From positions 2,046,001 to 2,110,000 of the forward strand of contig CP046866.1 of the NCBI GenBank assembly GCA_009789175.1: a DNA stretch of 64,000 nt. Direction: 5' to 3'. The notes below the pieces were generated by a model. It was not told the origin of the DNA, ran no database searches, and worked only from the letters and a program-made list of their open reading frames with translations. This document shows positions 8,200-17,241 of the stretch, piece after piece; within the stretch, counting starts at the first letter, position 1, and every line of letters starts with the position of its first letter. The DNA is from Salinibaculum litoreum (lineage in GTDB: Archaea > Halobacteriota > Halobacteria > Halobacteriales > Haloarculaceae). A program made the position numbers and the translations under genes.

Positions 8200-10002
8200 T
8201 CACTTCCCCCAGAAGGGGTCACGGTCGCGGTGCTTGTCGAGGTACATCGACAGCACCTCACGCTCGTCGGCGGAGATGTCTTCGGTCAGCTCCTGTTCGA
8301 GAATCTTCGCGTGTTTCTCGGGAATCTCGACCCACAGTTCGTCGCCCTCTTCGATCTGGCGGCCGACCGTTGGCCCGTCGATGGAGACGGCCACGCGCTC
8401 GCCGGTGCGGGCCTCGTCGACATCCTCGCCTTCGTCCTGGATGGTCTTGAGCGTGCCCACACGTTCGGGTTCGTCGCCCGAGAAGTCGACCACGCGGGAG
8501 TTGCGCCGGAGCAACCCCCCTCGAATCTCGACGCCGACGACGGCGGGGTCCGATTGGCGGAACGTGTGGTCGGGCAGGATTTCGAAGCGCGCCGGACGGG
8601 TGATATTCTCCAGTACCTGCTCTTGTTGGGCTTCCTCGATGCCCGTGACGTGGTCCTCGTAGTCCTCGATGAGCTGGTAGATGACATCATGCTCGAACAG
8701 TTCGACATCCTCCTGCTCTGCCATCCGGCGGGCGTCGTCGAGCACGTCGACGTTAAAGGCGAGGACGGTCTGATGGGTCGACTCGTTGGCCGTCTCGGCG
8801 ATACGGACATCCCGCGGCGCAACGTCGCCGACCTCGGCGCGCATGATTGGAATCTCCGCTTCATCGAGGGTCCCGGCAAGCGCTTCCAGGCTGCCAAGCG
8901 TGTCGGCCTTGACGGTGACACCCTCCTCGGTGGTATTGACCTCGATTTCGGCCAGTTCGGCTTCCACCTCGGTGATGACATCGTTCACGTCACGGTCCCG
9001 GACGACGCGAATCGGCGCGCCAGCCATCGCACCACCGAGGTCCGGAGCAGCGATTTTCACGCCGTCGGCCGCAACGACCTCGTCGACTTTCTCGAACTCC
9101 TCGTCGGTCCGAATCTCCGAGAGGGGTTTGGGTTCGAGCAGTGCCCGCACGTCCGTGACGATCGGTTCGGTGAGCCCGCCGACTACAATCTGGTCGTTCT
9201 CGCGGATAGTCCCGTCGTAGACGACAGCGTCGATAGTGGTGCCAAAGCCCTGTGTGTCCTTGACCTCCAGTACGGTCCCGGCACCGGGCCCGTCCACGTC
9301 GATTTCCATCTCCTCTTTCATGTACCGCTGGGACAGGCCCATCAGCACTGTCAGCAGGTCCGGGACGCCCTCGCCGGTCTCGGCGGAGACCGGGACGACG
9401 CCGATGTTTTTCTGGAAGTTCTGGACCCGCCAGTACATGTCCGCCGAGAAGCCGGAGTCGGAAAGCTGGCCGATAATCTCATAGAGGTTCTCGTTGAGGT
9501 CGGACTCGACGCGGTCGGACTGTGCTTCGATGGCGACCTTCGAGGGGCGACCCTCCTCGGGGTTCCACCCGGGGACGGTATCGATTTTGTTGGCAGCGAC
9601 GATGAAGGGGGTCGATGTCCGCTTGAGGATGTCGACGGCCTCGTGGGTCTGTGGCTGGAACCCGTCGTTGACATCGACGACGAGGACGGCGATGTCCGCG
9701 AGCGCACCCCCGCGCGAGCGAAGCGTCGAAAACGAGTGGTGGCCGGGCGTATCGATATAGAGGAGCCCGGGCAGATCGAAGTCATCGGGGTTGACGAGGT
9801 CACCGGCGATATCGGAGATGACATGGAGTGGGACGGCGGTCGAGCCGATGTGCTGGGTGATGGCACCTGCCTCACCCTCACTGACGGCGGAGCCGCGAAT
9901 CCGGTCCAGCAGGCTGGTCTTGCCGTGGTCGACGTGGCCCAGCACAGCGACTATCGGAGTTCGCAGCGTCGCCGTCTGTGCCGTTTCATCTTGCTCAGAC
10001 AT
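8200..10002 (-). CDS. infB: Translation initiation factor IF-2 (aIF5B)
   Basis: A 600-residue GTPase that joins ribosomal subunits at the start codon. The G domain shows G1 GHVDHGKT (22-29), G3 DTPGH (84-88) and G4 NKID (138-141). Downstream are domain II ('[20 protein letters not shown]'), the Rossmann-like domain III ('[16 protein letters not shown]') and domain IV, ending in DPFWGK. Length and order match archaeal aIF5B. The plus-strand frame opposite it is long but is only its mirror. A CTTAAAT box near 10047-10053 (minus strand) is a plausible promoter. Confidence 0.97.
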   Translation of the reverse strand: MSEQDETAQTATLRTPIVAVLGHVDHGKTSLLDRIRGSAVSEGEAGAITQHIGSTAVPLHVISDIAGDLVNPDDFDLPGLLYIDTPGHHSFSTLRSRGGALADIAVLVVDVNDGFQPQTHEAVDILKRTSTPFIVAANKIDTVPGWNPEEGRPSKVAIEAQSDRVESDLNENLYEIIGQLSDSGFSADMYWRVQNFQKNIGVVPVSAETGEGVPDLLTVLMGLSQRYMKEEMEIDVDGPGAGTVLEVKDTQGFGTTIDAVVYDGTIRENDQIVVGGLTEPIVTDVRALLEPKPLSEIRTDEEFEKVDEVVAADGVKIAAPDLGGAMAGAPIRVVRDRDVNDVITEVEAELAEIEVNTTEEGVTVKADTLGSLEALAGTLDEAEIPIMRAEVGDVAPRDVRIAETANESTHQTVLAFNVDVLDDARRMAEQEDVELFEHDVIYQLIEDYEDHVTGIEEAQQEQVLENITRPARFEILPDHTFRQSDPAVVGVEIRGGLLRRNSRVVDFSGDEPERVGTLKTIQDEGEDVDEARTGERVAVSIDGPTVGRQIEEGDELWVEIPEKHAKILEQELTEDISADEREVLSMYLDKHRDRDPFWGK

Positions 10003-10196
10003 CCCATCTCACCCAGAAGTCTTACTCGAATCCAGCCTCCCTCGGCATTTAAGCGATTCGTCTCCGGGTGGAGTCGGCAGCCGACATCGGGACGTGCGTA
10101 ACCAACGGGAAAGAGGGTGTGAGACGCTTTGGAGGGAGGGCCAAGCGTGTGGGACCGCACAGGATGCAGCGGTCGGTGGAATGGAACGTGGTAAGG

Positions 10197-10222
10197 GCCT
10201 GCCTGGAACTGTGCCGGCAGGC
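10197..10222. terminator. Hairpin below the secreted-protein gene
   Basis: GCCTGCC (10197-10203) pairs with GGCAGGC (10216-10222) across a 12-base loop, 13 bases past the stop of the minus-strand gene at 10235. No T-run follows, so termination is only a possibility. Confidence 0.3.
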
Positions 10223-10234
10223 TAGCCCGCGATA

Positions 10235-10915
10235 CTAGAGTGCGAATTCGAAGGCCGTGTCTGCGATTGACATGGCAGTGATGCGGTCGTCACCGTCGGG
10301 TGTGAGTGCGTTCTCGTCGTCGATGGTGTCCTGTGCGGACTCGTCGGCGTCGATCCACGAGACAGTCTCACCGTCTTCGACCAGGGTCACGTTTTCGGGG
10401 TTGAGCTGCATCGTCATCGACTCGTCAGCCGTGAGTTTCTCGTCGTATACCGGGTTGCTGTCGGTCTCTGCACTATGGATGGTGACATCGCTCTCGTCGA
10501 GGTCCATCGTCGTGATCGAGGATGCGGTGTGGGTCGGCTCGAAGACATCAGTCACGACATCGTTGCGCAAGTCGAGTTTGGCGACGATATCATCCTCGGC
10601 ACCGGCTTCGGCGGCGACGGACACCTGAACGGTGTCCTCACCGGTAACGACGACATCGAAGTGGGGCTGTCGGTAGTCGCCGACTCCCTCCTGGACGGCT
10701 TCGTTCGTCCAGGCCATCGCTATCGCAGCCTCGATATTTGCATCGCTCACCGCGTCAGTGCGGTCTGTGACATCAACGGTGTAGTCGTTTGGGAGTTGCT
10801 GTTCGTCTGAGTGCTGTGGGGCGGAGCCGTCGTTGGCAGTAGTGGCAGCGAGCGCGCCACCGGTGCCGACGACGACCATCGCCACGAGTGCGAGTGTTGT
10901 AAGCGTCCGTTTCAT
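10235..10915 (-). CDS. Secreted protein of unknown function
   Basis: A 226-residue protein with a Sec-type signal peptide (MKRTLTTLALVAMVVVGTGG, cleavage near ALAATTA). The mature part is very acidic, as expected outside a haloarchaeal cell. It contains 'PHFDVVVTGEDTVQVSVAAE' and 'TASSITTMDLDESDVTIHSA', which look like beta-sandwich strands. There is no Cys, lipobox or sortase-like anchor. It is on the same strand as the membrane HTH regulator at 11082-11660 and directly downstream of it (166 bases), so the two may be functionally linked. Confidence 0.7.
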   Translation of the reverse strand: MKRTLTTLALVAMVVVGTGGALAATTANDGSAPQHSDEQQLPNDYTVDVTDRTDAVSDANIEAAIAMAWTNEAVQEGVGDYRQPHFDVVVTGEDTVQVSVAAEAGAEDDIVAKLDLRNDVVTDVFEPTHTASSITTMDLDESDVTIHSAETDSNPVYDEKLTADESMTMQLNPENVTLVEDGETVSWIDADESAQDTIDDENALTPDGDDRITAMSIADTAFEFAL

Positions 10916-11081
10916 TGTATCACCGGAGCGGCACAGCCCGCAGCGACTTCGACTCCCCTGCCGGCCGACCAGTCATCGCGGGGTCGGGCAGTCGACCGCT
11001 CCGGTCTGTCGTTGTAAGAAAGTCCATTTAGGTCCCCGTTGAGCGGTCGTTCCAAACACCGTTTTTCGGCTTTTTCAGGCG

Positions 11082-11660
11082 CTAGAGGAGCATTACGACG
11101 TTTCCCATGCCCCGGCGTTTGCGCTCGACGAGGTTTTTCGTCTCCAGGCTATCGAGCGTCCGACTCACGGTCGCTTTCGAGAGGTCGGTCCGCTCGACGA
11201 TGTCACTCTGTGGGAGCACGCCGTCGGCATCGAGGATGACTTCGTAGATGACCTGTTCGTTGTTGGCGAGCCTGTCGGCGGTCTCTTCCCACTCCTGCCG
11301 TCGAGCCTCCAGCAAGTCCTCGCTGGGTGCTGGCTCGGCCTCCGCGCCGTCTGCCCGAACCGGGTCGGAATGCGTGCCAGCCGGTTTCCGGGTCGTGGCC
11401 GGCGATTCGTCGGCCGCTGTCGCCCAGTCACCCGTGAGCAGGTACGTCCCGCTGGCCCCGAGCGATATCGCCGAGATGGTGATGATTGCCACGTCGCGAT
11501 ACTGGAAGTAGCCACCCAGTTCCGCGACTTCCGTCCCGTCTTCACCGACGGAGACGACGACCGGGGAGGGGTTGATGAGTTGGACAGCGAGGACGACCGT
11601 CGCGGCGACAAAGACGACCGCGGCGAGGAGTTGTGTACCCTGTGGCGGCCGCAAATCCAT
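11082..11660 (-). CDS. Membrane-anchored winged-helix transcriptional regulator
   Basis: I start at the ATG at 11660 (MDLRPPQGTQLL), giving 192 residues. Two N-terminal transmembrane helices (LLAAVVFVAATVVLAVQLI and DVAIITISAISLGASGTYLL) flank a short loop of 'PVVVSVGEDGTEVAEL'. A charged linker leads to a C-terminal MarR/DUF7343-like winged helix: 'VIYEVILDADGVLPQSDIVE' and 'LSKATVSRTLDSLETKNLVE' (recognition helix). The layout suggests a one-component sensor that reads the membrane or exterior and binds DNA. A phased repeat array at 11708-11767 in the divergent promoter is the obvious candidate target, including for self-control. Confidence 0.8.
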   Translation of the reverse strand: MDLRPPQGTQLLAAVVFVAATVVLAVQLINPSPVVVSVGEDGTEVAELGGYFQYRDVAIITISAISLGASGTYLLTGDWATAADESPATTRKPAGTHSDPVRADGAEAEPAPSEDLLEARRQEWEETADRLANNEQVIYEVILDADGVLPQSDIVERTDLSKATVSRTLDSLETKNLVERKRRGMGNVVMLL

Positions 11661-11707
11661 ACTGGGGTATTCTGGAAACGCCCACAAATGCGCATCGGTT
11701 CGGATTC

Positions 11708-11767
11708 CCGAAACCGCCGTGAAACACCTGTGAAACGCCTATGAAACGGATTTCAAACGCGTTTCAC
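11708..11767. promoter_or_regulatory. Phased 11-bp repeat array (candidate operator)
   Basis: GAAAC-type heptamers start at exact 11-bp steps: GAAAC (11710-11714), GTGAAAC (11719-11725), GTGAAAC (11730-11736), ATGAAAC (11741-11747) and TTCAAAC (11752-11758). An inverted GTTTCAC follows at 11761-11767. The array lies just upstream of a TATA-like GACTAATG near 11771-11778, on the secreted-protein side of the divergent promoter. One-turn spacing is typical of sites for a regulator that binds cooperatively on one DNA face. Confidence 0.65.
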
Positions 11768-11804
11768 CGAAGGACTAATGTGGGTTTTCTGGCAACAGTG
11801 ACGT

Positions 11805-12455
11805 ATGCCATCGACGGTCCGACGGCGGCTGTTCGTCATTGTGGTGTTGACAGCGGTCGGACTGAGCGTGGCCGGGGTGAGCGCCGCCTTCGACCTCGGG
11901 GACGCACTCGGGGACACCACCAGGACCGGCGAAATCAACATCTCGGACGACAACGTGACGTTTTCAGACGGTGACCGCGAGGTCCGTCTGCTGAAGAACC
12001 TCTCTACGACGAGCGACATCGAGGTGACCGAGAACGGCGGTGAAATTCGGGTGCGCGAGAGCGACGACGGACCGTTGAGTGAGCGTGAGCGCCAGCTTGC
12101 AGTCGATATTGCAAGGCAGAACGACAGCGTCCGGCAGTATCTCGACGAGGGGGCCACAGCCGAGGTCGAGCCGATCCGCCAGCTCGACGCAGACAGAGTC
12201 AAGACGACGAACCTCACAGTCGAGGCCGAGGTCGAAACGAACGTCTCGGTCCACTCGGCTGAGCAAGTCAGGGTGAGGAACGTCACCGTGCAATACGAGG
12301 ACGACACGGTGACCGTCGACCGGGGTCCGGAATACGTGGACGACGAGGCAGTCGTCGACATCAAAAACAGCGAGACCGGCGAGCGTCGCTACTCGGTCGT
12401 CGTGAATCTAGCCGACGAGCGTATCGAGCGGGTCACCGAGCACGAACCGCACTGA
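11805..12455 (+). CDS. Secreted or exported protein of unknown function
   Basis: A 216-residue protein with a signal peptide (RRRLFVIVVLTAVGLSVAGV, cleavage near VSAAF). The acidic mature part contains several N-x-S/T sites (NVS, NLT, NVT). It has a beta-rich rhythm such as 'NVTFSDGDREVRLLKNLS' and 'VRVRNVTVQYEDDTVTV'. The central 'LSERERQLAVDIARQNDSVR' helix resembles a PepSY-like helix, but I would not assign that family. It is divergent from the membrane HTH gene, with the phased GTGAAAC array in its promoter, so it is probably that regulator's target. Confidence 0.7.
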   Translation: MPSTVRRRLFVIVVLTAVGLSVAGVSAAFDLGDALGDTTRTGEINISDDNVTFSDGDREVRLLKNLSTTSDIEVTENGGEIRVRESDDGPLSERERQLAVDIARQNDSVRQYLDEGATAEVEPIRQLDADRVKTTNLTVEAEVETNVSVHSAEQVRVRNVTVQYEDDTVTVDRGPEYVDDEAVVDIKNSETGERRYSVVVNLADERIERVTEHEPH

Positions 12456-12533
12456 CCCACGCCCGCGTCTGGCGCAGGTCCGAGTCAGGTCGGGGCAGGA
12501 CGGGGACCAGCCCTGCCACCAACCGTGTCGGGA

Positions 12534-13238
12534 CTACACCGTCTCGGAGCCGTTACTGGGCGTATCACTACCGGTGGTCGTCTCCTCCGTCCCACTACCA
12601 GGCGTCTCACCGCCGGGCGTGTCGCTACCGGGCGTCTCATCGCCGGGGGTTTCGTCGCCCGGAGTTTCGTCACCCGGAGTTTCGTCAGCGGGCGTCTCGT
12701 CGCCCGGCGTTTCGCCGGTGCCGGTCCCGCTGTCTTCGACGGTAAAGGTGCCGGTCATGCCGAGATCGCGGTGGACGGCGCAGTAGTATTCGTAGTCGCC
12801 TGGCGTCTCGAAGGTGAACTCGTAGGTGTGGTCCGTGTAGGTCTGGTCCTCGCCGCCGTCGGTGCCCTGCCAGTCCGACCCTTCGGGCATCGAGTCGGGG
12901 ACGATATTGTGCTCGCCCTGCACCCACTCCCACATGACGGTATCGCCGGTGCTGATGGTGAACTCGTCGGGGTCGAAAGAGAACCCGTCGCCGGCACCGA
13001 CCTCGACGGTCTGGGCTGCCTCGCCACCGCCGCCACCGGGTTCGGCAGTCTCGTCCCCGGGTGCAGTCGTCTCGTCGGCTTCGGTCGTCTCGCCGGGTTC
13101 GGTCGTCTCCCCGGGACTGTCGGTCTCACCGTCTGTGTCGTTGTCTGTGTCGTTTCCGTCGTCGCCACCGTCGCCACAGCCTGCGATTGCAAGGGCAACA
13201 CCTGCGGCGAGTGAGCGGAGGGCAGTTCGACGCTGCAT
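12534..13238 (-). CDS. Halocyanin-like blue-copper lipoprotein with repetitive tail
   Basis: A 234-residue exported plastocyanin-family electron carrier. The N-terminus MQRRTALRSLAAGVALAIAGC combines twin arginines with a lipobox (AIAGC). An acidic Thr/Glu-rich linker follows. The cupredoxin domain has copper ligands His in 'GEHNIVP' and Cys, His and Met in 'YYCAVHRDLGM'. After the domain comes an unusual C-terminal tail of about nine 'ETPGD/ETPAD/ETPGS'-type units, likely glycosylated and extended. Tandem DNA repeats (about 12600-12715) encode this tail. It probably carries electrons at the outer membrane face; the partner is unknown. Confidence 0.9.
   Translation of the reverse strand: MQRRTALRSLAAGVALAIAGCGDGGDDGNDTDNDTDGETDSPGETTEPGETTEADETTAPGDETAEPGGGGGEAAQTVEVGAGDGFSFDPDEFTISTGDTVMWEWVQGEHNIVPDSMPEGSDWQGTDGGEDQTYTDHTYEFTFETPGDYEYYCAVHRDLGMTGTFTVEDSGTGTGETPGDETPADETPGDETPGDETPGDETPGSDTPGGETPGSGTEETTTGSDTPSNGSETV
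12598..12715. repeat. Tandem coding repeats of the halocyanin tail
   Basis: Repeating 15-base units of the type GTCTCATCGCCGGGG / GTTTCGTCGCCCGGA encode the (D/S)-ETPG motif on the minus strand. They are in-frame, so repeat-number change would alter tail length without breaking the protein. Confidence 0.7.
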
Positions 13239-13312
13239 GTTCTCGAAGTCGGGCGGCGGGGGGTTATGCGCATGGCCGGAAGAGTGAGGCCACTGGGTGG
13301 GACATGCCCGTG

Positions 13313-13320
13313 GCGTTTAT
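13313..13320 (+). promoter_or_regulatory. TATA-like box of the PRC-barrel gene
   Basis: CGTTTATG lies 26-33 bases before the ATG at 13346, giving an almost leaderless transcript. Confidence 0.5.
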
Positions 13321-13345
13321 GGTCGCCCGCTCAGAACAACGAGCC

Positions 13346-13588
13346 ATGGCAGAGATACTCGCGGAGAATCTCTCCGGCAAGGCCGTCATGGGCTCGGACG
13401 GGGCCGAGCTCGGCATGCTGTACAACATTACGATGAATCTCGATTCGGGGCGACTCGAAAACCTGGTCATCACGCCCAACGAGGACAGGGGTGTCCAGAC
13501 CGACTTCAGGACCGACAACGCGGGTCGGCTCCTCGTCCCCGTCGGACGCGTGCAGGCTGTCAAAGACCACATGATTATCGAACGCTGA
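13346..13588 (+). CDS. PRC-barrel domain protein (CdpB-like)
   Basis: An 80-residue single PRC-barrel protein (MAEILAENLSGKAVMGSDGA...LVPVGRVQAVKDHMII). I start at 13346 because the frame upstream overlaps the divergent halocyanin promoter and lacks family residues. Haloarchaeal stand-alone PRC-barrel proteins of this size (CdpB1/CdpB2) bind SepF and tune FtsZ-based division, so a division role is likely by homology. It lies 7 bases upstream of nob1 and is probably co-transcribed with it. Confidence 0.85.
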   Translation: MAEILAENLSGKAVMGSDGAELGMLYNITMNLDSGRLENLVITPNEDRGVQTDFRTDNAGRLLVPVGRVQAVKDHMIIER

Positions 13589-13595
13589 TTTTCGG

Positions 13596-14054
13596 ATGTA
13601 CGTTCTCGATTCTTCGGCGTTTATCAACGAATATCACACCGACGAGCGCATCGCGACGATTCCGCTCGTTCGGGAGGAACTGGAAGACGAGAGTGCCTAC
13701 CGCTTCGACGCGATGGAAGGGTCAGGGATGCATCTGCACATTCCCGACGCCGAGACCGTCGAACGCATCGAACGGGCAGCACGGGAGACCGGGGACTTCG
13801 AGGAACTCTCCCGGACCGACATCCGACTGGTCGCCGCCGCGTTCGAACTCGACGGTACCATCGTCACCGACGACTACGCGATGCAAAACGTCGCCGACAA
13901 ACTCGAAGTCTCGGTCGACGTCATCGCACAGGACGGCATCACCGAACAACGCGAGTGGACCTTCCAGTGTCAGGGCTGTGGCCGCGAGTTCGACGACAAT
14001 CACGACCGCTGTCCCATCTGTGGCAGCGAACTCTCGCGGAAAAACCCTGCCTGA
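13596..14054 (+). CDS. nob1: Endonuclease Nob1 (PIN domain, 18S/16S rRNA 3' end)
   Basis: A 152-residue PIN endonuclease with the N-terminal acidic site at Asp5 (MYVLDSSAFI), 'LSRTDIRLVAAAF' and 'TIVTDDYAMQNVA' completing the acidic cluster. A C-terminal zinc ribbon has Cys125, Cys128, Cys139 and Cys142 (CQGCG...CPICG). Nob1 cuts the 3' end of small-subunit rRNA during ribosome maturation. Length and architecture are those of archaeal Nob1. It follows the PRC-barrel gene by 7 bases. Confidence 0.93.
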   Translation: MYVLDSSAFINEYHTDERIATIPLVREELEDESAYRFDAMEGSGMHLHIPDAETVERIERAARETGDFEELSRTDIRLVAAAFELDGTIVTDDYAMQNVADKLEVSVDVIAQDGITEQREWTFQCQGCGREFDDNHDRCPICGSELSRKNPA

Positions 14055-14125
14055 GAACACCGCTGTCAGCCACGTCCGATCCGCCCGCCGCTAACGGAGC
14101 CAGCCGGCGTGACTGCGTGGCCCGC

Positions 14126-14275
14126 TCACGCCGCCGCTTCCTCGTCGACCTCGTCCATCCCGAGGTCGATGAGTTGCCGGAGAACTTCCTCTTCGGTGAG
14201 GTCGTACTTCCTGGCCAGTGTCTCGACCTCACGTGCCAGGTCGTCGTCACAAACGACCGTAAACCGGGTCGGCAT
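14126..14275 (-). CDS. Small ribbon-helix-helix-like protein
   Basis: A 49-residue protein starting at the ATG at 14275 (MPTRFTVVCDDDLAREVETL). It has one beta strand and two helices ('LAREVETLARKYDLTEEEV', 'LRQLIDLGMDEVDEE'), the layout of a CopG/Arc-type RHH DNA-binding dimer. An upstream in-frame ATG at 14320 would add a poor N-terminus. No toxin partner is adjacent. Its targets are unknown. Confidence 0.7.
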   Translation of the reverse strand: MPTRFTVVCDDDLAREVETLARKYDLTEEEVLRQLIDLGMDEVDEEAAA

Positions 14276-14392
14276 ATCGTACAGTACACCCCCACATGCA
14301 GTTAAGTACCTGTCAGACAACCGTCGGACAGCAGCAGGGTTCGTCCGGAATACGTACAGAGCAGGAATCGGCGACGCGCTCGACGGCCGATG

Positions 14393-15592
14393 TCACGCCA
14401 TCCCCGCACCGCCGGTGACGCGAGCGTACATCGCGAGAAAGGAGATGGCGTTGAACGCACCGTGGACGAGAATTGGGACAATCAGGTTCTCCGTGCGGGC
14501 GTAGATGTAGCCCAATCCAAGCGAGAGGATGAAAACGGTCGAGAGCGAGACAGCCATCCGAATCGGGTCCGGGTCGGCGTACTGGCCGCCGTGGGTGAGC
14601 GCGAAGAAAATGCTAGCAACTACTATCGCCTGGCGCTCGCTAATATAGTCGTAGAGGTACTTCTGGACGACACCGCGGTAGAGCAGTTCCTCGCTGGGGG
14701 CAATGGCGAGGAAGGAAAGTGGCACCAGCACCAGCAGGAACTCCGGTGTCCCTGAGTTCTTTGCCTCCTCCTCTACGGTACTTTCGATAGCAGGCAGGCC
14801 GAATTCCGAAATAAGTATCGAAACACCCTGTAATACCACCAACAATCCGATGAGACCGGCGGCCGCAACGACCAAATCGCGCCGAGTCGGTACGGCGAGG
14901 TCCAGCCATGCGCGATCTTTACCTAACAAGGAGAGTATGTAGGCAACAACAAGGACGATTGATACTGCCGTAGAGATAGTCAACACTGGATACTCTATAC
15001 TGATTGCTGACCTACCAATTATAGACATGACAGTGCCTGTCAAAACCGTACTAAGAATTGCGCTCACTAAGAAGCCGAGAATACCGCTGAGGGCCGCCAC
15101 GCCGATGCCGCGGGTGATGGCGAACACCCGCCCCGGCGGGACGGCCAGTGCCATCGCAACGCCCATGCCGATGACGGGAATCGCACAGGCCGTCGCCAGG
15201 GGCAACCCCAGGGGCTGGCTCCAGAGACTTACCTCGCCAAAGAGCGTCAGCAGGTCCACCACAGCAGCGACGAGGCCCGTGATAGCGGCGACTACACCGG
15301 CGGGGCGGTCGGGAAGCCCCACGCGGCGGTGGAGGACGAACACCGCGAGCGCGAGGACAGCAGCACCGCGGGCAACCGAGCCGAGTGGGAGGGCAGCGAC
15401 CGTCGTGTCGACGCCCTCGCCGGGGACGAACAGCGCGGCAAGCATGAGACCCGCAGCGACGGTTCCGAGCGTCGAGGCGACCGGCTGGAGGGGTGCCGGC
15501 GGCGCACTGGCGTCGTCCCCGGCGACCGACGCGGCCTCCCGGGAGCCGTCTGCCCGGGTCGTGGGACCATCGGCGGCTGAATCGTCTGCCAT
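14393..15592 (-). CDS. CPBP-family intramembrane metalloprotease
   Basis: A 399-residue polytopic protein from the ATG at 15592 (MADDSAADGPTT). The N-terminal half has about six transmembrane helices of unknown role. The C-terminal half is an ABI/CAAX-type (CPBP) protease with motif 1 'APSEELLYRGVVQKYLYDY' (EExxxR), motif 2 'FFALTHGGQYAD' (His) and motif 3 'ILVHGAFNAISF' (HxxxN). In haloarchaea these are thought to process membrane-anchored proteins; the substrate is not known. The internal TM region around 14800-15050 is notably AT-richer than the rest. Confidence 0.88.
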   Translation of the reverse strand: MADDSAADGPTTRADGSREAASVAGDDASAPPAPLQPVASTLGTVAAGLMLAALFVPGEGVDTTVAALPLGSVARGAAVLALAVFVLHRRVGLPDRPAGVVAAITGLVAAVVDLLTLFGEVSLWSQPLGLPLATACAIPVIGMGVAMALAVPPGRVFAITRGIGVAALSGILGFLVSAILSTVLTGTVMSIIGRSAISIEYPVLTISTAVSIVLVVAYILSLLGKDRAWLDLAVPTRRDLVVAAAGLIGLLVVLQGVSILISEFGLPAIESTVEEEAKNSGTPEFLLVLVPLSFLAIAPSEELLYRGVVQKYLYDYISERQAIVVASIFFALTHGGQYADPDPIRMAVSLSTVFILSLGLGYIYARTENLIVPILVHGAFNAISFLAMYARVTGGAGMA

Positions 15593-15804
15593 TGCGCGAG
15601 GTAGTGCCACCAGCACCAAAAGTGGCTCCGTTACGGACGAGCAGCGTTCGTATCCACAGCTGGTCTAGCCGGCAGTCCGTCTGTTAGCCCTCTGTCGAGT
15701 CTCGTGTAGCTGGATACACGATGCAGACAGTCAAAATCGAAGACCAGGACACACCGAGTGCCGGAGAGATACGACAGAATATGGCTGCGAATTCTTGAGA
15801 GGAA

Positions 15805-17100
15805 CTACTCGATGAGCAGTCGCTCTTTCTCTTCGACGGCATCGGCCTCCTCGAAGTCACCGCCGCCGAGTAACCCACGGGCGGCCCGCTTGCCCCACTC
15901 GACGGCTGGCTGATTGAACGTCTCTACCCCGTAGAGTTCGCCGACCAGCACACAGGCCGCTTCCATCGCGTAGAGCAGTTCGCCGATACCGCGGGCGTCC
16001 AGCGCGTCGAGTTCGATGCGGACGTTCGGGCGGCCGGCAGCGGCCAGGCTGGCCTCGGTCGCCTCGAACTCGGCGTCGAGCAGTTCGCCCAGCCCCGTGC
16101 CGCCGAGGTAGGCGAGGTCGGCAACGTCCGTCTCCGGAATCGTGCGGTCCTCGCGGTCGGTCTCACGGACCAGCGTCACCAGTTTGTCCCGCGGACCAGC
16201 GCGGTACAGTTGCAACTGGGAGTGCTGGTCGGTCGCCCCGAGCGCTCGTGCGGGAGTCTGTCCCAGCCCGTCCTTGCCGAGGCTCTCGGCCCACAGCTGT
16301 GCGAACCACTCCGCGAACGGCTCCAGGCGTTCCGCGTAGGGCATCATCGCATTGACCGACGCGCCGCGCTGGTCGAGTGCGTAGGCGATTGCCCCGTAGG
16401 CGTATGCCGGACAGTCAAACAGCGACGGGGACAGCGACTCCATCGCTGCCTGTCCACCATCGAGTACGGCCCCGATGTCGTGGCCCTGAATCGCCGCAGG
16501 AACTAGACCGACCGCAGAGAGTGCAGAGAACCGACCGGGGACGCCCTCGGGGACAGTCAGCGCGGGCAGGTCGTGTTCGTCAGCGAGCGCACGCAGCGGG
16601 CCATCCTCGCCGGTGGTGACGATAGTGCGCTCGGTCCAGTCGACGCCCGCCTCGGCCATCGCATCCCGGACGACGAGGAAGTTCGACAGGGTTTCCGCGG
16701 TGGTTCCCGAGCGCGAGACGACGTGGACCGCCGTCGAGTCGAGCGGCAGGTCCGCCAGCGTCTCCGAGACGGCCTCGGGGTCGACGTTGTCGAGCACGCG
16801 GTGGGTGGTGTCGCTGGGACCCAGCGCAGTCGAAATGGTGGCGGCACCGAGCGCGCTCCCGCCGATGCCGACCGTGAGAACGGCGTCACTGTCCGCGAGC
16901 GGCGCGACCGCGGACTCGATAGCGTCGGCCTCGGTGCGTTCGGGGAGGGTGAGCGCGGCATAGCCGAACTCCCCCTCGGCCATCCCGCGGTCGATACGGT
17001 CGTGGGCTGTGGCGACGCGGTCATCGAGTGTGTCGAGCGCGGTCTCGCCAACGCCGGGGTCGGCGACGGCGGCCAGCGCGTTACCGATGTCTACCTGCAT
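15805..17100 (-). CDS. pgi: Glucose-6-phosphate isomerase
   Basis: A 431-residue SIS-fold isomerase, interconverting glucose-6-phosphate and fructose-6-phosphate. I start at the ATG at 17100 (MQVDIGNALAAVADPGV); the frame upstream is low-quality extension. Substrate-binding 'TVGIGGSALGAATI' and 'VVSRSGTTAETLSNFLVV' (SIS phosphate loop), 'ALDQRGASVNAMMPYAERL' and 'GATDQHSQLQLY' (catalytic Glu/His region) are all present. It fits the haloarchaeal two-SIS pgi length. It feeds GlmS (34.3 kb) with fructose-6-phosphate. Confidence 0.93.
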   Translation of the reverse strand: MQVDIGNALAAVADPGVGETALDTLDDRVATAHDRIDRGMAEGEFGYAALTLPERTEADAIESAVAPLADSDAVLTVGIGGSALGAATISTALGPSDTTHRVLDNVDPEAVSETLADLPLDSTAVHVVSRSGTTAETLSNFLVVRDAMAEAGVDWTERTIVTTGEDGPLRALADEHDLPALTVPEGVPGRFSALSAVGLVPAAIQGHDIGAVLDGGQAAMESLSPSLFDCPAYAYGAIAYALDQRGASVNAMMPYAERLEPFAEWFAQLWAESLGKDGLGQTPARALGATDQHSQLQLYRAGPRDKLVTLVRETDREDRTIPETDVADLAYLGGTGLGELLDAEFEATEASLAAAGRPNVRIELDALDARGIGELLYAMEAACVLVGELYGVETFNQPAVEWGKRAARGLLGGGDFEEADAVEEKERLLIE

Positions 17101-17241
17101 GACCGGGGACACTGCCGGGGACGCAATAGGTGTCACGATGGCGCGAGCAGGGGCCGATACCCGTCGTGGGTGCCGGCGCTGGCGTAGCCGTCCTGTGGAA
17201 ATACCGGGCTGTTTATCCACGTCCCGGCCAACGTTCTTGCA

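Noticed and set aside
8230-10101. Long plus-strand open frame of about 620 codons
   Set aside because: It is exactly antisense to infB, whose GTPase motifs are intact. High GC makes such mirror frames common.
12598-12715. Possible CRISPR array
   Set aside because: The units are contiguous 15-base coding repeats without spacers.
12524-13214. Plus-strand frames with GVSSPG repeats
   Set aside because: Mirror of the halocyanin tail repeats; the minus-strand reading has signal peptide, lipobox and copper ligands.
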